NCBI RefSeq assembly: GCF_043643765.1
Contig: NZ_JBHZSP010000002.1
Location: 248,001-312,000, forward strand
DNA: 64,000 nt
Direction of reading: 5' to 3'
Origin: Marinomonas posidonica_A
GTDB lineage: Bacteria; Pseudomonadota; Gammaproteobacteria; Pseudomonadales; Marinomonadaceae
In this document: positions 35,153-43,085 of the stretch, piece by piece
Layout: each line of letters starts with the position of its first letter
Numbering within the stretch: the first letter of the stretch is position 1
The notes under the pieces: model-generated
Seen by the model: only the letters and a program-made list of their open reading frames with translations
The model's database searches: none
Told to the model about the DNA's origin: nothing
Position numbers and translations under genes: made by a program

Positions 35153-35968
35153 TTAGAACGCTAATGCAGTGCAGTTAGCTTCATCCTCTGCCCATATAAA
35201 TTTTTTACCTCTCTGAGAAGTACTTTTTGTTCCGAGCATTAACACAAATGCACCTGAAAATTTTTCAAGGTTTTTGACTTTATATTTTTTCAGAAAACCA
35301 TCTACCGACTTTTCTGAAATGACACAACTTACAGCACTACGATCCCCTGAATTCAACCAAAGATCCCCATCACGACCATATCTTGCATCTGTAATTAGCC
35401 CCCAATAACCTTTGAATTGTCCTGAATGCTCTCGGCCTACCATATCGAAAGCAACAAAAAAATCTCTTACAGATGTGGGCTCATATCCTGCCAGCTCAAT
35501 TGCTTGATGAGATTCACGAAAGTCTTCAGAGTTGATCAAATTTTTTAATAGAGTACTTAGTCGCCTATGCATGATGGCAGAAGGTCTACTACCTCTTCCT
35601 GAATGACGACCACGCTCTTGGTTACTTCCTTCAGCATCTTCCGAATCAATATCAAAGTTTTGCTCAGCTGCACCATAGTTGAGATCAATTTCTATTTTAG
35701 TGCCGGGATTTCTAATAAAATCCTCCTCTCCACCATCAAGCTCAACTCGTTGAGTTTCAGGTGATGCAAATGAGCAATCATTTACATGAGGGCGAGCACC
35801 AAAACATGCTGCTTGTCCACTGGTAGATTCTTTTCTAAAAAATGCATCAGCACCACATTCAGTACAAATCAGATTACGCCTTTTAGATGCTAACTCTGCT
35901 CCTTCAAATAGAGAAAATTTTTCAGCGTAGTAAACAACACCATCCGTAACGCACTTAGCAATATCCAT
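35153..35968 (-). CDS. Protein with CoiA-like N-terminal zinc motif, unknown function
   Basis: A 271-residue protein. Near residues 30-65 it has RRNLICTECGADAFFRKESTSGQAACFGARPHVNDC, a Cys/His arrangement reminiscent of the N-terminal zinc motif of CoiA-like proteins, followed by a charged linker (GSNQERGRHSGRGSRP) and a mixed C-terminal domain with no motif I can name. AAGGAG precedes the start. Cargo B contains a different CoiA-like gene, so two cargos carry proteins with this kind of zinc start. Function not assigned. Confidence 0.55.
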   Translation of the reverse strand: MDIAKCVTDGVVYYAEKFSLFEGAELASKRRNLICTECGADAFFRKESTSGQAACFGARPHVNDCSFASPETQRVELDGGEEDFIRNPGTKIEIDLNYGAAEQNFDIDSEDAEGSNQERGRHSGRGSRPSAIMHRRLSTLLKNLINSEDFRESHQAIELAGYEPTSVRDFFVAFDMVGREHSGQFKGYWGLITDARYGRDGDLWLNSGDRSAVSCVISEKSVDGFLKKYKVKNLEKFSGAFVLMLGTKSTSQRGKKFIWAEDEANCTALAF

Positions 35969-36311
35969 TAATAACTCCTTATTTTTTTAAATTGCTTTAT
36001 ATGTTTCAATTAGAAAAATAGGAATTCAAGGGATCAACCTCCTTTAATTTTTGATTTTAAATTTTTTCTACTTCATCAACAAATCTTTTCCATAATGGTT
36101 ATAGTTGTGGTTTTTCTTTTCTTTGGTCAATTTAAATCGATAAGTCATAAAATTTCGGCTTCAAAAATGAGCATAAACACTATAAATTTTTCGCATATAT
36201 AGCTTCTCTTTTGGAAAGCCTTTGCTTGCTCTTAAGAATTTAGCAGGACACGCATGTTAAGAATATTTAAAAAAACAGGCGTCGTAATATGCGTGTCTCA
36301 ACAATGCTCTC
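35969..36311. other. Intergenic region with a long hairpin element
   Basis: About 340 AT-rich bases without a gene. At 36245-36297 lies an inverted repeat (GACACGCAT 36247-36255 / ATGCGTGTC 36289-36297) beginning AGGACACGCATGTTAAGAA. A near copy of this 19-base start occurs at 51467-51485. It sits 15 bases beyond the DUF2806 stop and may act as a terminator. Confidence 0.5.
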
Positions 36312-37151
36312 TCACTTGATTTCTTTAACTTTTTTAGACATTATCTGAGAACGACTAAACAAAATTTCATAATATTTTTCACTTGGAGAATCTTCAATAA
36401 ACTGGTATAGCTCTCGACCAGCTTTAGTTAGAAATTCTGTTTTATTTTCACGATGACCTTTTAATATCATTGAAAACTTATTTTCACCGTATTCAATTAC
36501 ATATCTTTCATTCTTTGTAAAATGAAACTGCTGCTGCGGCTGAATTAAGCCAATATCTTGAAGATGACGAATATCAGTTTCGTAAATACCCTTAGCCTCC
36601 ATTTCTTTATTTAAGGCTGAATACTTAAAGCGCAATATTTCACCATTTACTTTAAATAAAAACTGGCAATAATTATTAAATAAAAGAATATCGTTGTTAC
36701 TTAAAGACTGGAGAATCAATATTGTAGCTCTACTACACGCTTCAGGTTCAACAACTTCATTAGCTAATATCTTTGCCCATAAAACCTGAACATTTTCCAC
36801 TGAAACATCTTGACATTTATCAAAATAAAAAGACAACCAGTCTTGATCGATTGAAACTTTATTATCGATATTTATTTGATCAAGGTATTCAATTGATCTA
36901 TCAATAATACATTCTATATTTTCCTGCCTTCGTGTTTCTTGCGTTGATACTCTTTTTGCAGCTCTTATAGCTAAAGCATCTTCCTCTCCTCTTGCCATAA
37001 TAACTAAAGCATCAGATTCAGCTCTGGCTTTACGACGAATATGAGTTGGCTCATACAAAACACCTATAGTTTTACTAACAGCGTCAACTAATTTACAAGC
37101 TGGATCCGATAAAGCTTTCAAATCTATTAGACTTACATCTATATCACCCAT
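36312..37151 (-). CDS. DUF2806 family protein
   Basis: A 279-residue protein resembling DUF2806: IDQDWLSFYFDKCQDVSVENVQVLWAKILANEV followed by SRATILILQSLSNNDILLFNNYCQF is the typical core. The N-terminal part (KLVDAVSKTIGVLYEPTHIRRKARAESDALV) is a charged helix. The family is found in accessory regions next to phage and defence genes and resembles Abi-alpha type proteins; no reaction is known. Soluble by sequence. Cargo A, upstream gene of the Rha side, with an AAGGTG ribosome site. Confidence 0.6.
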   Translation of the reverse strand: MGDIDVSLIDLKALSDPACKLVDAVSKTIGVLYEPTHIRRKARAESDALVIMARGEEDALAIRAAKRVSTQETRRQENIECIIDRSIEYLDQINIDNKVSIDQDWLSFYFDKCQDVSVENVQVLWAKILANEVVEPEACSRATILILQSLSNNDILLFNNYCQFLFKVNGEILRFKYSALNKEMEAKGIYETDIRHLQDIGLIQPQQQFHFTKNERYVIEYGENKFSMILKGHRENKTEFLTKAGRELYQFIEDSPSEKYYEILFSRSQIMSKKVKEIK

Positions 37152-37219
37152 AAAAAAGACACCTTAATAAATATAAAAAATAAATCAGACAGTTTAATCC
37201 CACTTCGTTACCAAAAATT

Positions 37220-37906
37220 TTATGATCGTTGCATGGATTGCATATACTCTTGTGTCATTAGATCACTAACAACCCAATGAATAACCAAATCAATTAATAA
37301 TTTAAGATCGCTAATATCTTTATCTTGCCACTTTCTTTGATAATGTGTTTCATCATTACCTAGCCACACTGCACGCGTTGCACATTCTTTTATATTAATG
37401 TCAGTGATATATTTATCGATACAGTTCATCAACCTCATTTTCATTATTTTTTCAGAACTATCAGAGTATAAAGATACGCAGTAATCTTTGATTAGGAACT
37501 CAAGGGCCTTTCGATAGCCCATGCCACACACGTGACTTAAACCACTATTTTCTGCATTCGAAGACTGATTGAAGATTTCTATAAAGTCAGGAGATATTTT
37601 ACTAATTCTTTCATCAAATTTTCGAGGTTTAAAATTATTAGGTGTTGCATGTGTAAAGGTATAATATCCTTTAGTAGAAACTCCATTTGACTTTCTTTCA
37701 AAGTGAGACAAAAACAAATGTCCGCACTTGACTGATGGACATTCGTATAATATTTCTAAAAATCGACTAAAACGCTTATTAATGGGATTATCCGTAAAAA
37801 TTTCTTTAACTACATTTGTTCTTTTTGGGGACACTAGATGATTACAAACAGGGCAACAATTTGGCTCTTGATCTACATCAATACCATTTATTCCTATACT
37901 TATCAT
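37220..37906 (-). CDS. DUF4145-like protein with zinc-finger start
   Basis: About 228 residues from MISIGINGIDVDQEP; the start at 37906 follows AGGAAAGG. It opens with a CPVCNHLV...ECPSVKCGHLF zinc-ribbon pattern and continues with YRKALEFLIKDYCVSLYSD and AVWLGNDETHYQRKWQDKDISDLKLLIDLVIHWV, the helical pattern of DUF4145, which is related to HEPN-like helical bundles. Found in many restriction and defence loci. Function unknown; part of the AT-rich cargo A. Confidence 0.6.
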   Translation of the reverse strand: MISIGINGIDVDQEPNCCPVCNHLVSPKRTNVVKEIFTDNPINKRFSRFLEILYECPSVKCGHLFLSHFERKSNGVSTKGYYTFTHATPNNFKPRKFDERISKISPDFIEIFNQSSNAENSGLSHVCGMGYRKALEFLIKDYCVSLYSDSSEKIMKMRLMNCIDKYITDINIKECATRAVWLGNDETHYQRKWQDKDISDLKLLIDLVIHWVVSDLMTQEYMQSMQRS

Positions 37907-37981
37907 TTCCTTTCCTAAGAGATAGATTTTACTAAAAAATAAAAGGACTACTACGCCCATTCGAGTAACAATTTCAGCTAA

Positions 37982-38452
37982 TTAATAGATTCTTTTGTAA
38001 TCACCGTCAAAGCCAAATTGTTCTGCAAGTTGGTCTAAGACCTTCTTACCTTCACAAAGAAGCAACATGTTCCTACTTTGACAATCTACTTCTTTGTCAC
38101 CATGCTTCCCCCCATGAAACAAGTTATTTCTTATCGTTCGAAGCATTGTGACAACTTTACAAAGGTCATTTCTACAATGCCCTATACCAACAGGCTTCCA
38201 ATTTAATTGTTTGTTCTCTAGAACTATTTGCCTTTTGGGGTGTAAATTAATTAGTAAAGTAGCCTCATCTGAAATTTTGTATGTTTCATTATGCATATTT
38301 ATGAACTTTTCCCAACTTGGTTCTGCATTTTTTCCAGACTCTTCAGATTTAAGAAAGCCGTTTTCTTTAAGAACAAATTCAAATCTTGAGAAGCAATAAA
38401 AAAAGTAAAAGGATGCATTCTTTAAATCTTCAGATAGTTCGTCATATTTCAT
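37982..38452 (-). CDS. HEPN-like protein
   Basis: A 156-residue all-helical protein with RNNLFHGGKHGDKE at about residues 107-120. R-N-x3-H (RNNLFH) is the catalytic motif of HEPN ribonucleases, and the FHGGK context is typical of one HEPN branch. N-terminal FYFFYCFSRFEFVLKENGF fits the first HEPN helix. RNase activity is inferred from the motif. Lies between the DUF4145 gene and a small gene in cargo A. Confidence 0.55.
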   Translation of the reverse strand: MKYDELSEDLKNASFYFFYCFSRFEFVLKENGFLKSEESGKNAEPSWEKFINMHNETYKISDEATLLINLHPKRQIVLENKQLNWKPVGIGHCRNDLCKVVTMLRTIRNNLFHGGKHGDKEVDCQSRNMLLLCEGKKVLDQLAEQFGFDGDYKRIY

Positions 38453-38569
38453 AATAAATTATAGTAAAATTAGAATTTATTTAATCTTATCCGACATATT
38501 CAAGAAATCAGAATATTTTTATCTAATTTCAAAAAGGTGGCAGACTAATAGTTTTATTATAATCGATTT

Positions 38570-38887
38570 CTATAAGCCTTTTTGCAGTTGTTGTTTAGTG
38601 TAATGTTCTAGTGCTTTGTGTTGCATTTCATTCCATGAGCTAAAGGAAGTATTTTCTACAATAAATTTTTCCCACTCTTCATCAGGTATTGCAGAAAAAT
38701 CAGCAGGACTTTCAATTGTAAAACCACTTGCATCAAATAAGTCTTCGATGGTGTTGAACTTAGAGCAGCCAGATACAAAACTTGGACTCATAAGTTCAGT
38801 CAACTTAATTTCCGTTTTTTTACTAAGCTCACCTATGTTCTTCTGTAAATTTTTAAAGCCTTTAAAGTTTAATGGCATTTGATTCAC
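38570..38887 (-). CDS. Small hypothetical protein of cargo A
   Basis: A 105-residue protein (FKGFKNLQKNIGELSKKTEIKLTELMSPSFVSG, FNTIEDLFDASGFTIESPADFSAIPDEEWEKFIVENTSFSSWNEMQHKALEHYTKQQL). AGGTGA precedes the start. It is predicted helical and acidic; I do not recognise its family. First gene of cargo A on the tape-measure side. Confidence 0.5.
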   Translation of the reverse strand: MNQMPLNFKGFKNLQKNIGELSKKTEIKLTELMSPSFVSGCSKFNTIEDLFDASGFTIESPADFSAIPDEEWEKFIVENTSFSSWNEMQHKALEHYTKQQLQKGL

Positions 38888-39028
38888 CTATAGTTGATTA
38901 GAGGTTAGAAAAATTAAGCTTCTTACCACAAAAGAATAGCACATCCCCTATAGCACCATCCTTAACCCGTTAAGGTTTATTTATATGCTTCTTTATACAG
39001 GTAACAGACTCATTGTAATGTTATTTCC

Positions 39029-39919
39029 TTAACTCCCCCGCTTATCCCCCAAGCTCCCATCCGCTCGTGTCGCCACGTCCATGTTGCCCATCATGCCTTG
39101 TGCAAATTCGGCTTTGAGGCGTTCTATCACTTGGTCGCTGAGTTGTTGGTCGTAGCTTGGGTTGCCTGTTGGGGTTAAGTGTAGCACTGGCGCGAAGGTC
39201 ATGCTTTTGTTGTTGTTTTGCAGCTGTTGGCTTTGCTTGGCGATGGCGCCTGGTGCGGGTTGGTCGGTTTTGTCTTCGCTGAACCAGCCGCCAAGTTTGC
39301 CGCCTATCCATTCCCCTGCACTCTCCCCTACAAAACCGCCCCCCATGCCGCCCGCGATGGAGCCGATGATGCCACCGATGGCGGTGCCGATAATGGGGAC
39401 GACGGAGCCAATGGCCGCGCCTGCTAGGCCACCTGCGGCGGCTCCGCCCATGCCGCCAAGCATGTCCCCTGCGGTGGCGCCAATGTCGGTGCTGTCGCCT
39501 TGGGATATGGCCGAGGCGAGGCTCATGCCCTGCATGGCCATGTCCAGCGGTCGGAAGAATCGGCCAGCGGCTTTTAAACCGCCGCCGGTGAATTGGCTAA
39601 AGCGACCTCCTATACGGCTGCCTTTTCGACCACCCGCGCTAGAGCCTTTATTTGGGTTGTTGGCATTGGCAATGTGGTCTTCATGGTATCTGAGGGTGGC
39701 GAGTCGGCTGTTTGCTGTTCTTGCTGCTCTTGCTCTTCTGCCTGCTCGGCTGCCCATACCGTAGCCTGCCCCTGCGCCTAAGCTGTTGAGTTTGCGGTTT
39801 AGGCGATCCAGTGACAGTGATGCTCGGTTGGCGCTAAGGCTGGATTGGTCGGTGCTTAGGTTGAGTTTGGTGCGGCCAAGGTTGAGGCGATCGCGTCCGT
39901 TGCCAAGGGTGAGTTCCAT
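39029..39919 (-). CDS. Free C-terminal part of a phage tape measure protein (duplicate)
   Basis: A 296-residue frame whose sequence from LTLGNGRDRLNLGRTKLNL to the end (ATRADGSLGDKRGS) is a close copy of the C-terminal third of the full tape measure at 52.8-55.7 kb, including the AMQGMSLASA, GDMLGGMGGAAAGGLAGAAIGS glycine-rich stretch and the AKQSQQLQNNNKS..LNPTGNPSYDQQLSDQ tail region. Similarity starts exactly at its ATG; a Shine-Dalgarno-like AGGAAGAG lies upstream. The N-terminal two thirds are absent. Either a broken remnant or a retained separate domain. Confidence 0.8.
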   Translation of the reverse strand: MELTLGNGRDRLNLGRTKLNLSTDQSSLSANRASLSLDRLNRKLNSLGAGAGYGMGSRAGRRARAARTANSRLATLRYHEDHIANANNPNKGSSAGGRKGSRIGGRFSQFTGGGLKAAGRFFRPLDMAMQGMSLASAISQGDSTDIGATAGDMLGGMGGAAAGGLAGAAIGSVVPIIGTAIGGIIGSIAGGMGGGFVGESAGEWIGGKLGGWFSEDKTDQPAPGAIAKQSQQLQNNNKSMTFAPVLHLTPTGNPSYDQQLSDQVIERLKAEFAQGMMGNMDVATRADGSLGDKRGS

Positions 39920-40106
39920 CTTTCTTTTCTCTTCCTGAAACTAGCCATATCACAATCCTGTAATTTTATGACATAATTGGGAATCATATTTATTAACGGC
40001 ATTTTAGAAGTCTTGCCACAGGCGAGTGATAAAAAAATAATTTTAGCACTTTGTTAGCACCGGACTCCCTAAAAGGCCTATTTTTGCACCCAAATTGACC
40101 CTATAA
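39920..40106. other. Left flank of the dusA junction with TTTAGCAC repeats
   Basis: No gene. TTTTAGCAC and GTTAGCAC occur in tandem at about 40041-40058, and related TTTTTAGCATT units at about 40256-40278 on the other side of the dusA fragment. Repeats of this kind resemble arm-binding sites of tyrosine integrases. Confidence 0.45.
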
Positions 40107-40226
40107 ATGCTAAACGAAACCACAGACATTTTAAGCTCTAAACCAGTAAAATCAGTCGATACAGTCGATAGACGTTTTTCCGTCGCACCCATGATGGATT
40201 GGGCAAACACAGTAAAAATCCTTTAA
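40107..40226 (+). pseudogene. dusA: 5' end of dusA, interrupted by element integration (att junction)
   Basis: The frame from ATG 40107 encodes MLNETTDILS...SVDTVDRRFSVAPMMDW and then departs (ANTVKIL) and stops at 40226. DRRFSVAPMMDW is the conserved N-terminus of tRNA-dihydrouridine synthase A; normal DusA goes on TDRHxR and is over 300 residues. dusA is an established integration target of tyrosine-integrase prophages and islands. The break after MMDW marks the attachment core at about 40185-40205. The rest of dusA is not in the window and should lie beyond the right end of the prophage. Confidence 0.8.
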
Positions 40227-40344
40227 AAATCAACCCACTAAAAACACAAAATAAATTTTTAGCATTTTTTTAGCATTTCTCTTTTTATTTCACTCGATTT
40301 TTCCGCCTTTTTGTTCAAAAAACAAACAAGATATGCAATCATGA

Positions 40345-40367
40345 TTTTGTTCAAGGATCGAACAAAA
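40345..40367. promoter_or_regulatory. Operator-like inverted repeat
   Basis: Perfect palindrome TTTTGTTC-N7-GAACAAAA, 15 bases before the start of the small gene at 40383; a weaker related repeat (TTTGTT-N5-AACAAA) lies at about 40313-40329. Likely a repressor site for the two-gene unit that follows; the regulator is unknown. Confidence 0.5.
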
Positions 40368-40382
40368 TGCCAAGGAGACGAC

Positions 40383-40580
40383 ATGGAAAGTTTGAAGGTA
40401 CTTCTAAAGGATTTAGAATGTGTTTCGTTACGTGACATATCCACTATGCCACTCGAGTATCAGCCAGCTATAGTAGAACATTTAGAACAACTTCAGGATG
40501 AGTTAAAAGCAGCGTTAAGGACAATACAAGCCAATGAATCTTATCACCAGCGTAGCGACTACCCTCTCCCAAATAAATGA
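40383..40580 (+). CDS. Small hypothetical protein next to the att junction
   Basis: A 65-residue protein (MESLKVLLKDLECVSLRDISTMPLEYQPAIVEHLEQLQDELKAAL) starting after a strong AAGGAG. Helical, acidic, no recognised domain. It overlaps the next gene by 47 bases and is on the plus strand, opposite to the tail genes. The palindrome upstream suggests repressor control. It could be a regulatory or recombination accessory protein of the element, but nothing in the sequence proves this. Confidence 0.5.
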   Translation: MESLKVLLKDLECVSLRDISTMPLEYQPAIVEHLEQLQDELKAALRTIQANESYHQRSDYPLPNK

Positions 40581-41025
40581 GATCGAAACTTGGAAACAGT
40601 GTTCTCCTCAACTCACAAGAGAGCAGCGCTTGGAATGTTATAAGATTGCTCAACGCCTTTGGCTTGAGCGTTCTTATGCTGCTAATAAGTTGTACATCAA
40701 CCTAGGAGTGATAGAAGAATTAAAAGCCAATGATTGGCAACCGAATACCATACAGAAGCAAATGATTTGGGCGAGCGTTATAGCCTCTGTTGATAGTAAA
40801 ACCCAAAGGAATCGCTTTAACATTATCAAACAGAAACTAGTTAAAAAGTATGGCTGGAATTGGTATAACGAGTGTTACAGAAGAGTAAAAAAAGCTTTTT
40901 CCGCTCGAAAATGGATAGAAAACCGTTCATTCGAACCCGATTCAGCATACATGGGGAGCATGTTTTTACGCGAGGTTTCCAACGAACACGTTATTGCCGC
41001 TCTTAAATCAATTCCAGCCAACTAA
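40534..41025 (+). CDS. Hypothetical protein, second gene of the att-side unit
   Basis: A 163-residue basic, helical protein (LTREQRLECYKIAQRLWLERSYAANKLYINLGVIEELKANDW, MIWASVIASVDSKTQRNRFNIIKQKLVKKYGWNWYNECYRRVKKAFSARKW). I do not recognise the family. The start overlaps the previous gene by 47 bases, so the two are probably co-translated. Clusters of Arg/Lys and Trp would suit nucleic acid binding, which is only a guess. Confidence 0.5.
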   Translation: MNLITSVATTLSQINEIETWKQCSPQLTREQRLECYKIAQRLWLERSYAANKLYINLGVIEELKANDWQPNTIQKQMIWASVIASVDSKTQRNRFNIIKQKLVKKYGWNWYNECYRRVKKAFSARKWIENRSFEPDSAYMGSMFLREVSNEHVIAALKSIPAN

Positions 41026-41038
41026 ATTCACATCATAC

Positions 41039-41899
41039 TTAAAATAACTTTCCATTACGGCACAGGGAAGTTGCTTCATTACTAACAATAGGATCATCAG
41101 CAATCATCTGATTAGGTCGGAAATTCGAACCAAGCGTTACACCTAACAGATATAGATTTCCATTATGAGCACAAAACATAGGGCCTCCAGAGTCACCTGG
41201 CGCAGTACTTGTGTTGTTACTTGCAGTCGCGCTTATAGCGGAAAGGAAATCTACGTCGGGGTTTTGATCACGAAGTACAGATCTAGCATTATCGGTAATC
41301 GTTGTGGCTCGAACCTGAAGGTTATGACTTAAATTAGGCTGATTTCCTTGCGCCGTTAGCATGTCACCAAACCCCATCACAAAGACGGCTCTGTTAACTT
41401 GATTCTGTTGGTAAAAACCTAACTGATTATTTCTATAATGAATAAAATCGCCATTATTAGAATTCATCCATGTCAAAATAGGCAGATCACTTTTCTTAAA
41501 CGAAATAAACATCAGATCGTAATCCCAGCTACCCCAGCCAGAACGAAATTCAATATCGCTATTATCAAGACTCAGAACTTGTGTGTGGGCAGGATTTTTC
41601 CCTAACGATGTAGCACCATACCCAACATTGAGACCATCAAGAAAATTATTCATCAGATCAATTGCACTGGTTTCATTCCAAACATCAGGAGTGGCAGTCC
41701 CATTGCATATACAAAGATTGTGTTTTGCCGTAACTATTCCCGCAATGTTATCTGCATCTTTAACTAATACTCCAGACCCTGTGAAGCCATTGTTCTTAGT
41801 TAAACGAACCGTGCTAAGCATCATTGTATTTTTAAGATTGTTATTCAGGCCATTAAAAGCCGTGATTGCTTGCTGTTTGCTTTGATCATTAAATTGCAT
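41039..41899 (-). CDS. Trypsin-like serine protease without signal peptide
   Basis: About 286 residues from MQFNDQSKQQ (start at 41899; a GTG five codons upstream is the alternative). Trypsin-fold landmarks: TGSGVLVKDADNIAGIVTAKHNLC (catalytic His), SWDYDLMFISF (Asp) and STAPGDSGGPMFC (Ser in GDSGGP). No signal peptide or membrane segment is visible, so it seems to act in the cytoplasm, which suits a phage-encoded effector more than a secreted enzyme. Cargo B, next to the antirepressor module B terminator. Confidence 0.7.
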   Translation of the reverse strand: MQFNDQSKQQAITAFNGLNNNLKNTMMLSTVRLTKNNGFTGSGVLVKDADNIAGIVTAKHNLCICNGTATPDVWNETSAIDLMNNFLDGLNVGYGATSLGKNPAHTQVLSLDNSDIEFRSGWGSWDYDLMFISFKKSDLPILTWMNSNNGDFIHYRNNQLGFYQQNQVNRAVFVMGFGDMLTAQGNQPNLSHNLQVRATTITDNARSVLRDQNPDVDFLSAISATASNNTSTAPGDSGGPMFCAHNGNLYLLGVTLGSNFRPNQMIADDPIVSNEATSLCRNGKLF

Positions 41900-42020
41900 A
41901 TTTGCATACCTCACGAATTATTGAATTTAAGCGTAAAAGAGTAAGGATTCTTAGCCGCTAAGACTTGGAAGAACTTACTGATAACTCAGTTCATCTAAGG
42001 AAAAAATCAATGCATGAAAT

Positions 42021-42042
42021 AAAGCCCACTTTCGTGGGCTTT
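42021..42042 (-). terminator. Terminator after antirepressor module B
   Basis: Perfect stem AAAGCCCAC / GTGGGCTTT with loop TTTC, 15 bases beyond the antirepressor stop. Confidence 0.75.
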
Positions 42043-42056
42043 GTTGTGTTTATGGC

Positions 42057-42644
42057 TTAGAAATCAACGAAGTTGCGTTGGGTGATGTCTTTCAGGCGGG
42101 TGATGTTGTCGTTCACCCAGTCGGGTGTGCGGAGTTGGGCGATTTGGGTTTGGTACAGGCGCACGGCTTGGATAAGGTCGACGAGTTCTTTCGAGGGAAC
42201 CACCACTGGGTTGCTTTCCAGTTTCATGGCTTTGATCATGTTGTTGAGGACTTGGTATTTTTCGAGGTCTTGGAAGTGGTGAGTTTGGTTGGCTGGGGCG
42301 GGAAGGTGTTTTTGTTCGTGGAGTTGTTTTTCGCAGTCGATGAAGTACCTGCGGGTTTGTTTGCCCTTATCATTCAGTTCAACCATGGCCAGTTCTTTTG
42401 CCATGTCTAAAGTGATGAAATACTCTTTTGTCGCCCCACGATTCCCGCTTGCCGAATTTGGCAAGCGGCTTATAACGGTGTAATCGACACCTTCTTCAAA
42501 ACCATATTTATCTATACGAGCTTTGATCCAGTTAGCAAAGTATCTGCCTACTTCTAGAAAAGCATGAAGTTCACGAGCGTTTACGGTATCTAACGTTTCT
42601 TCATTGATAGAGCGTGTGTGTAGCGGGATAAGTTGATTAGCCAT
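42057..42644 (-). CDS. AntA/AntB-type phage antirepressor (module B)
   Basis: About 195 residues from MANQLIPLHT; start chosen for AGGAGG in front. The N-terminal domain (LDTVNARELHAFLEVGRYFANWIKARIDKYGFEEGVDYTVI and EYFITLDMAKELAMVELNDKGKQTRRYFIDCEKQL) is the AntA/AntB domain known from the P1 antirepressor. The C-terminal part (VLNNMIKAMKLESNPVVVPSKELVDLIQAVRLYQTQIAQLRTPDWVNDNITRLKDITQRNFVDF) is shared with Rha proteins of modules A and C. P1 ant is the classical target of C4 RNA, matching the leader found upstream here. Confidence 0.85.
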   Translation of the reverse strand: MANQLIPLHTRSINEETLDTVNARELHAFLEVGRYFANWIKARIDKYGFEEGVDYTVISRLPNSASGNRGATKEYFITLDMAKELAMVELNDKGKQTRRYFIDCEKQLHEQKHLPAPANQTHHFQDLEKYQVLNNMIKAMKLESNPVVVPSKELVDLIQAVRLYQTQIAQLRTPDWVNDNITRLKDITQRNFVDF

Positions 42645-42713
42645 CTGTGGCCTCCTACGGTCATTAAATTGACCACTCCTTGAGTGTGAGAGTCTCAACG
42701 GGTGGTGGGTCTA

Positions 42714-42879
42714 AATCAGGATCTCACAACCGCCCGTAGGAACGGCCCAGCCGAAGCTGGCCCAACAAAGACCCACCATAACAGGTGGACTCCGGCCACA
42801 AAAAAACACGCGGTGCGTGTTTTAGGCCGCTACGGTATTCAACGGGGTGAGATTCCCGACACTGGATTTTGCCAGTGCA
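42714..42879 (-). ncRNA. C4-like antisense leader RNA, module B
   Basis: On the minus strand: hairpin CACTGGCAAAATCCAGTG, loop with sense seed ATCTCAC (42847-42853) framed by CGGG/CCCG, hairpin AAAACACGC/GCGTGTTTT with T run, GGTGGGTCTTTG (complementary to AGACCCACCACC just downstream), UUCG-capped stem CCAGC/GCTGG, and antisense seed TGTGAGAT (42721-42728). The sense seed recurs as TCTCACA at 42685-42691, close to the antirepressor ribosome site. Both pairing regions of the C4 scheme are therefore visible. RNA ends are estimated. Confidence 0.78.
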
Positions 42880-42885
42880 AGAGAA

Positions 42886-42914
42886 ATACTAGATCAAGAT
42901 GCGGATGGGGTCAA
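42886..42914 (-). promoter_or_regulatory. Promoter of C4-like/antirepressor module B
   Basis: TTGACC (42909-42914), 17-base spacer ending CTTGATC, TAGTAT (42886-42891) on the minus strand. Confidence 0.75.
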
Positions 42915-43085
42915 TGAAACCTTACACATTCAATTTAAGATCTTTTAATCTTTGCGATAACCGAAGGCATCCCTTACAATTATGTTTTACAATATAAGAT
43001 ATAAACAGTCTATGGTTGATGGTATTTTTGATCTATTGTATACAAAAATCAATTTCATTTAAGCCAATAAAATATAGAGAAAGAA

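Larger units (their letters stand above)
33199..39919. mobile_element. Decayed prophage segment: T C-terminus, cargo A, U fragment
   Basis: Bounded on the left by the broken 5' end of a gpU gene and on the right by a free C-terminal part of a tape measure gene, both close copies of sequences in the larger prophage to the right. Between them is cargo A (DUF2971, Rha with C4-like leader, zinc-motif protein, DUF2806, DUF4145, HEPN-like and a small protein). The order T-cargo-U equals that at 47-56 kb. I see no integrase in it; exact outer ends are not certain. Confidence 0.65.

Noticed and set aside
36245..36297. Hairpin element as an integron attC site
   Set aside because: It lies at gene 3' ends and forms a hairpin, but the RYYYAAC and GTTRRRY core sites do not fit, and no integron integrase is seen.
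39162..39764. 200-codon Pro/Met-rich plus-strand frame
   Set aside because: Antisense shadow of the glycine-rich part of the truncated tape measure gene.
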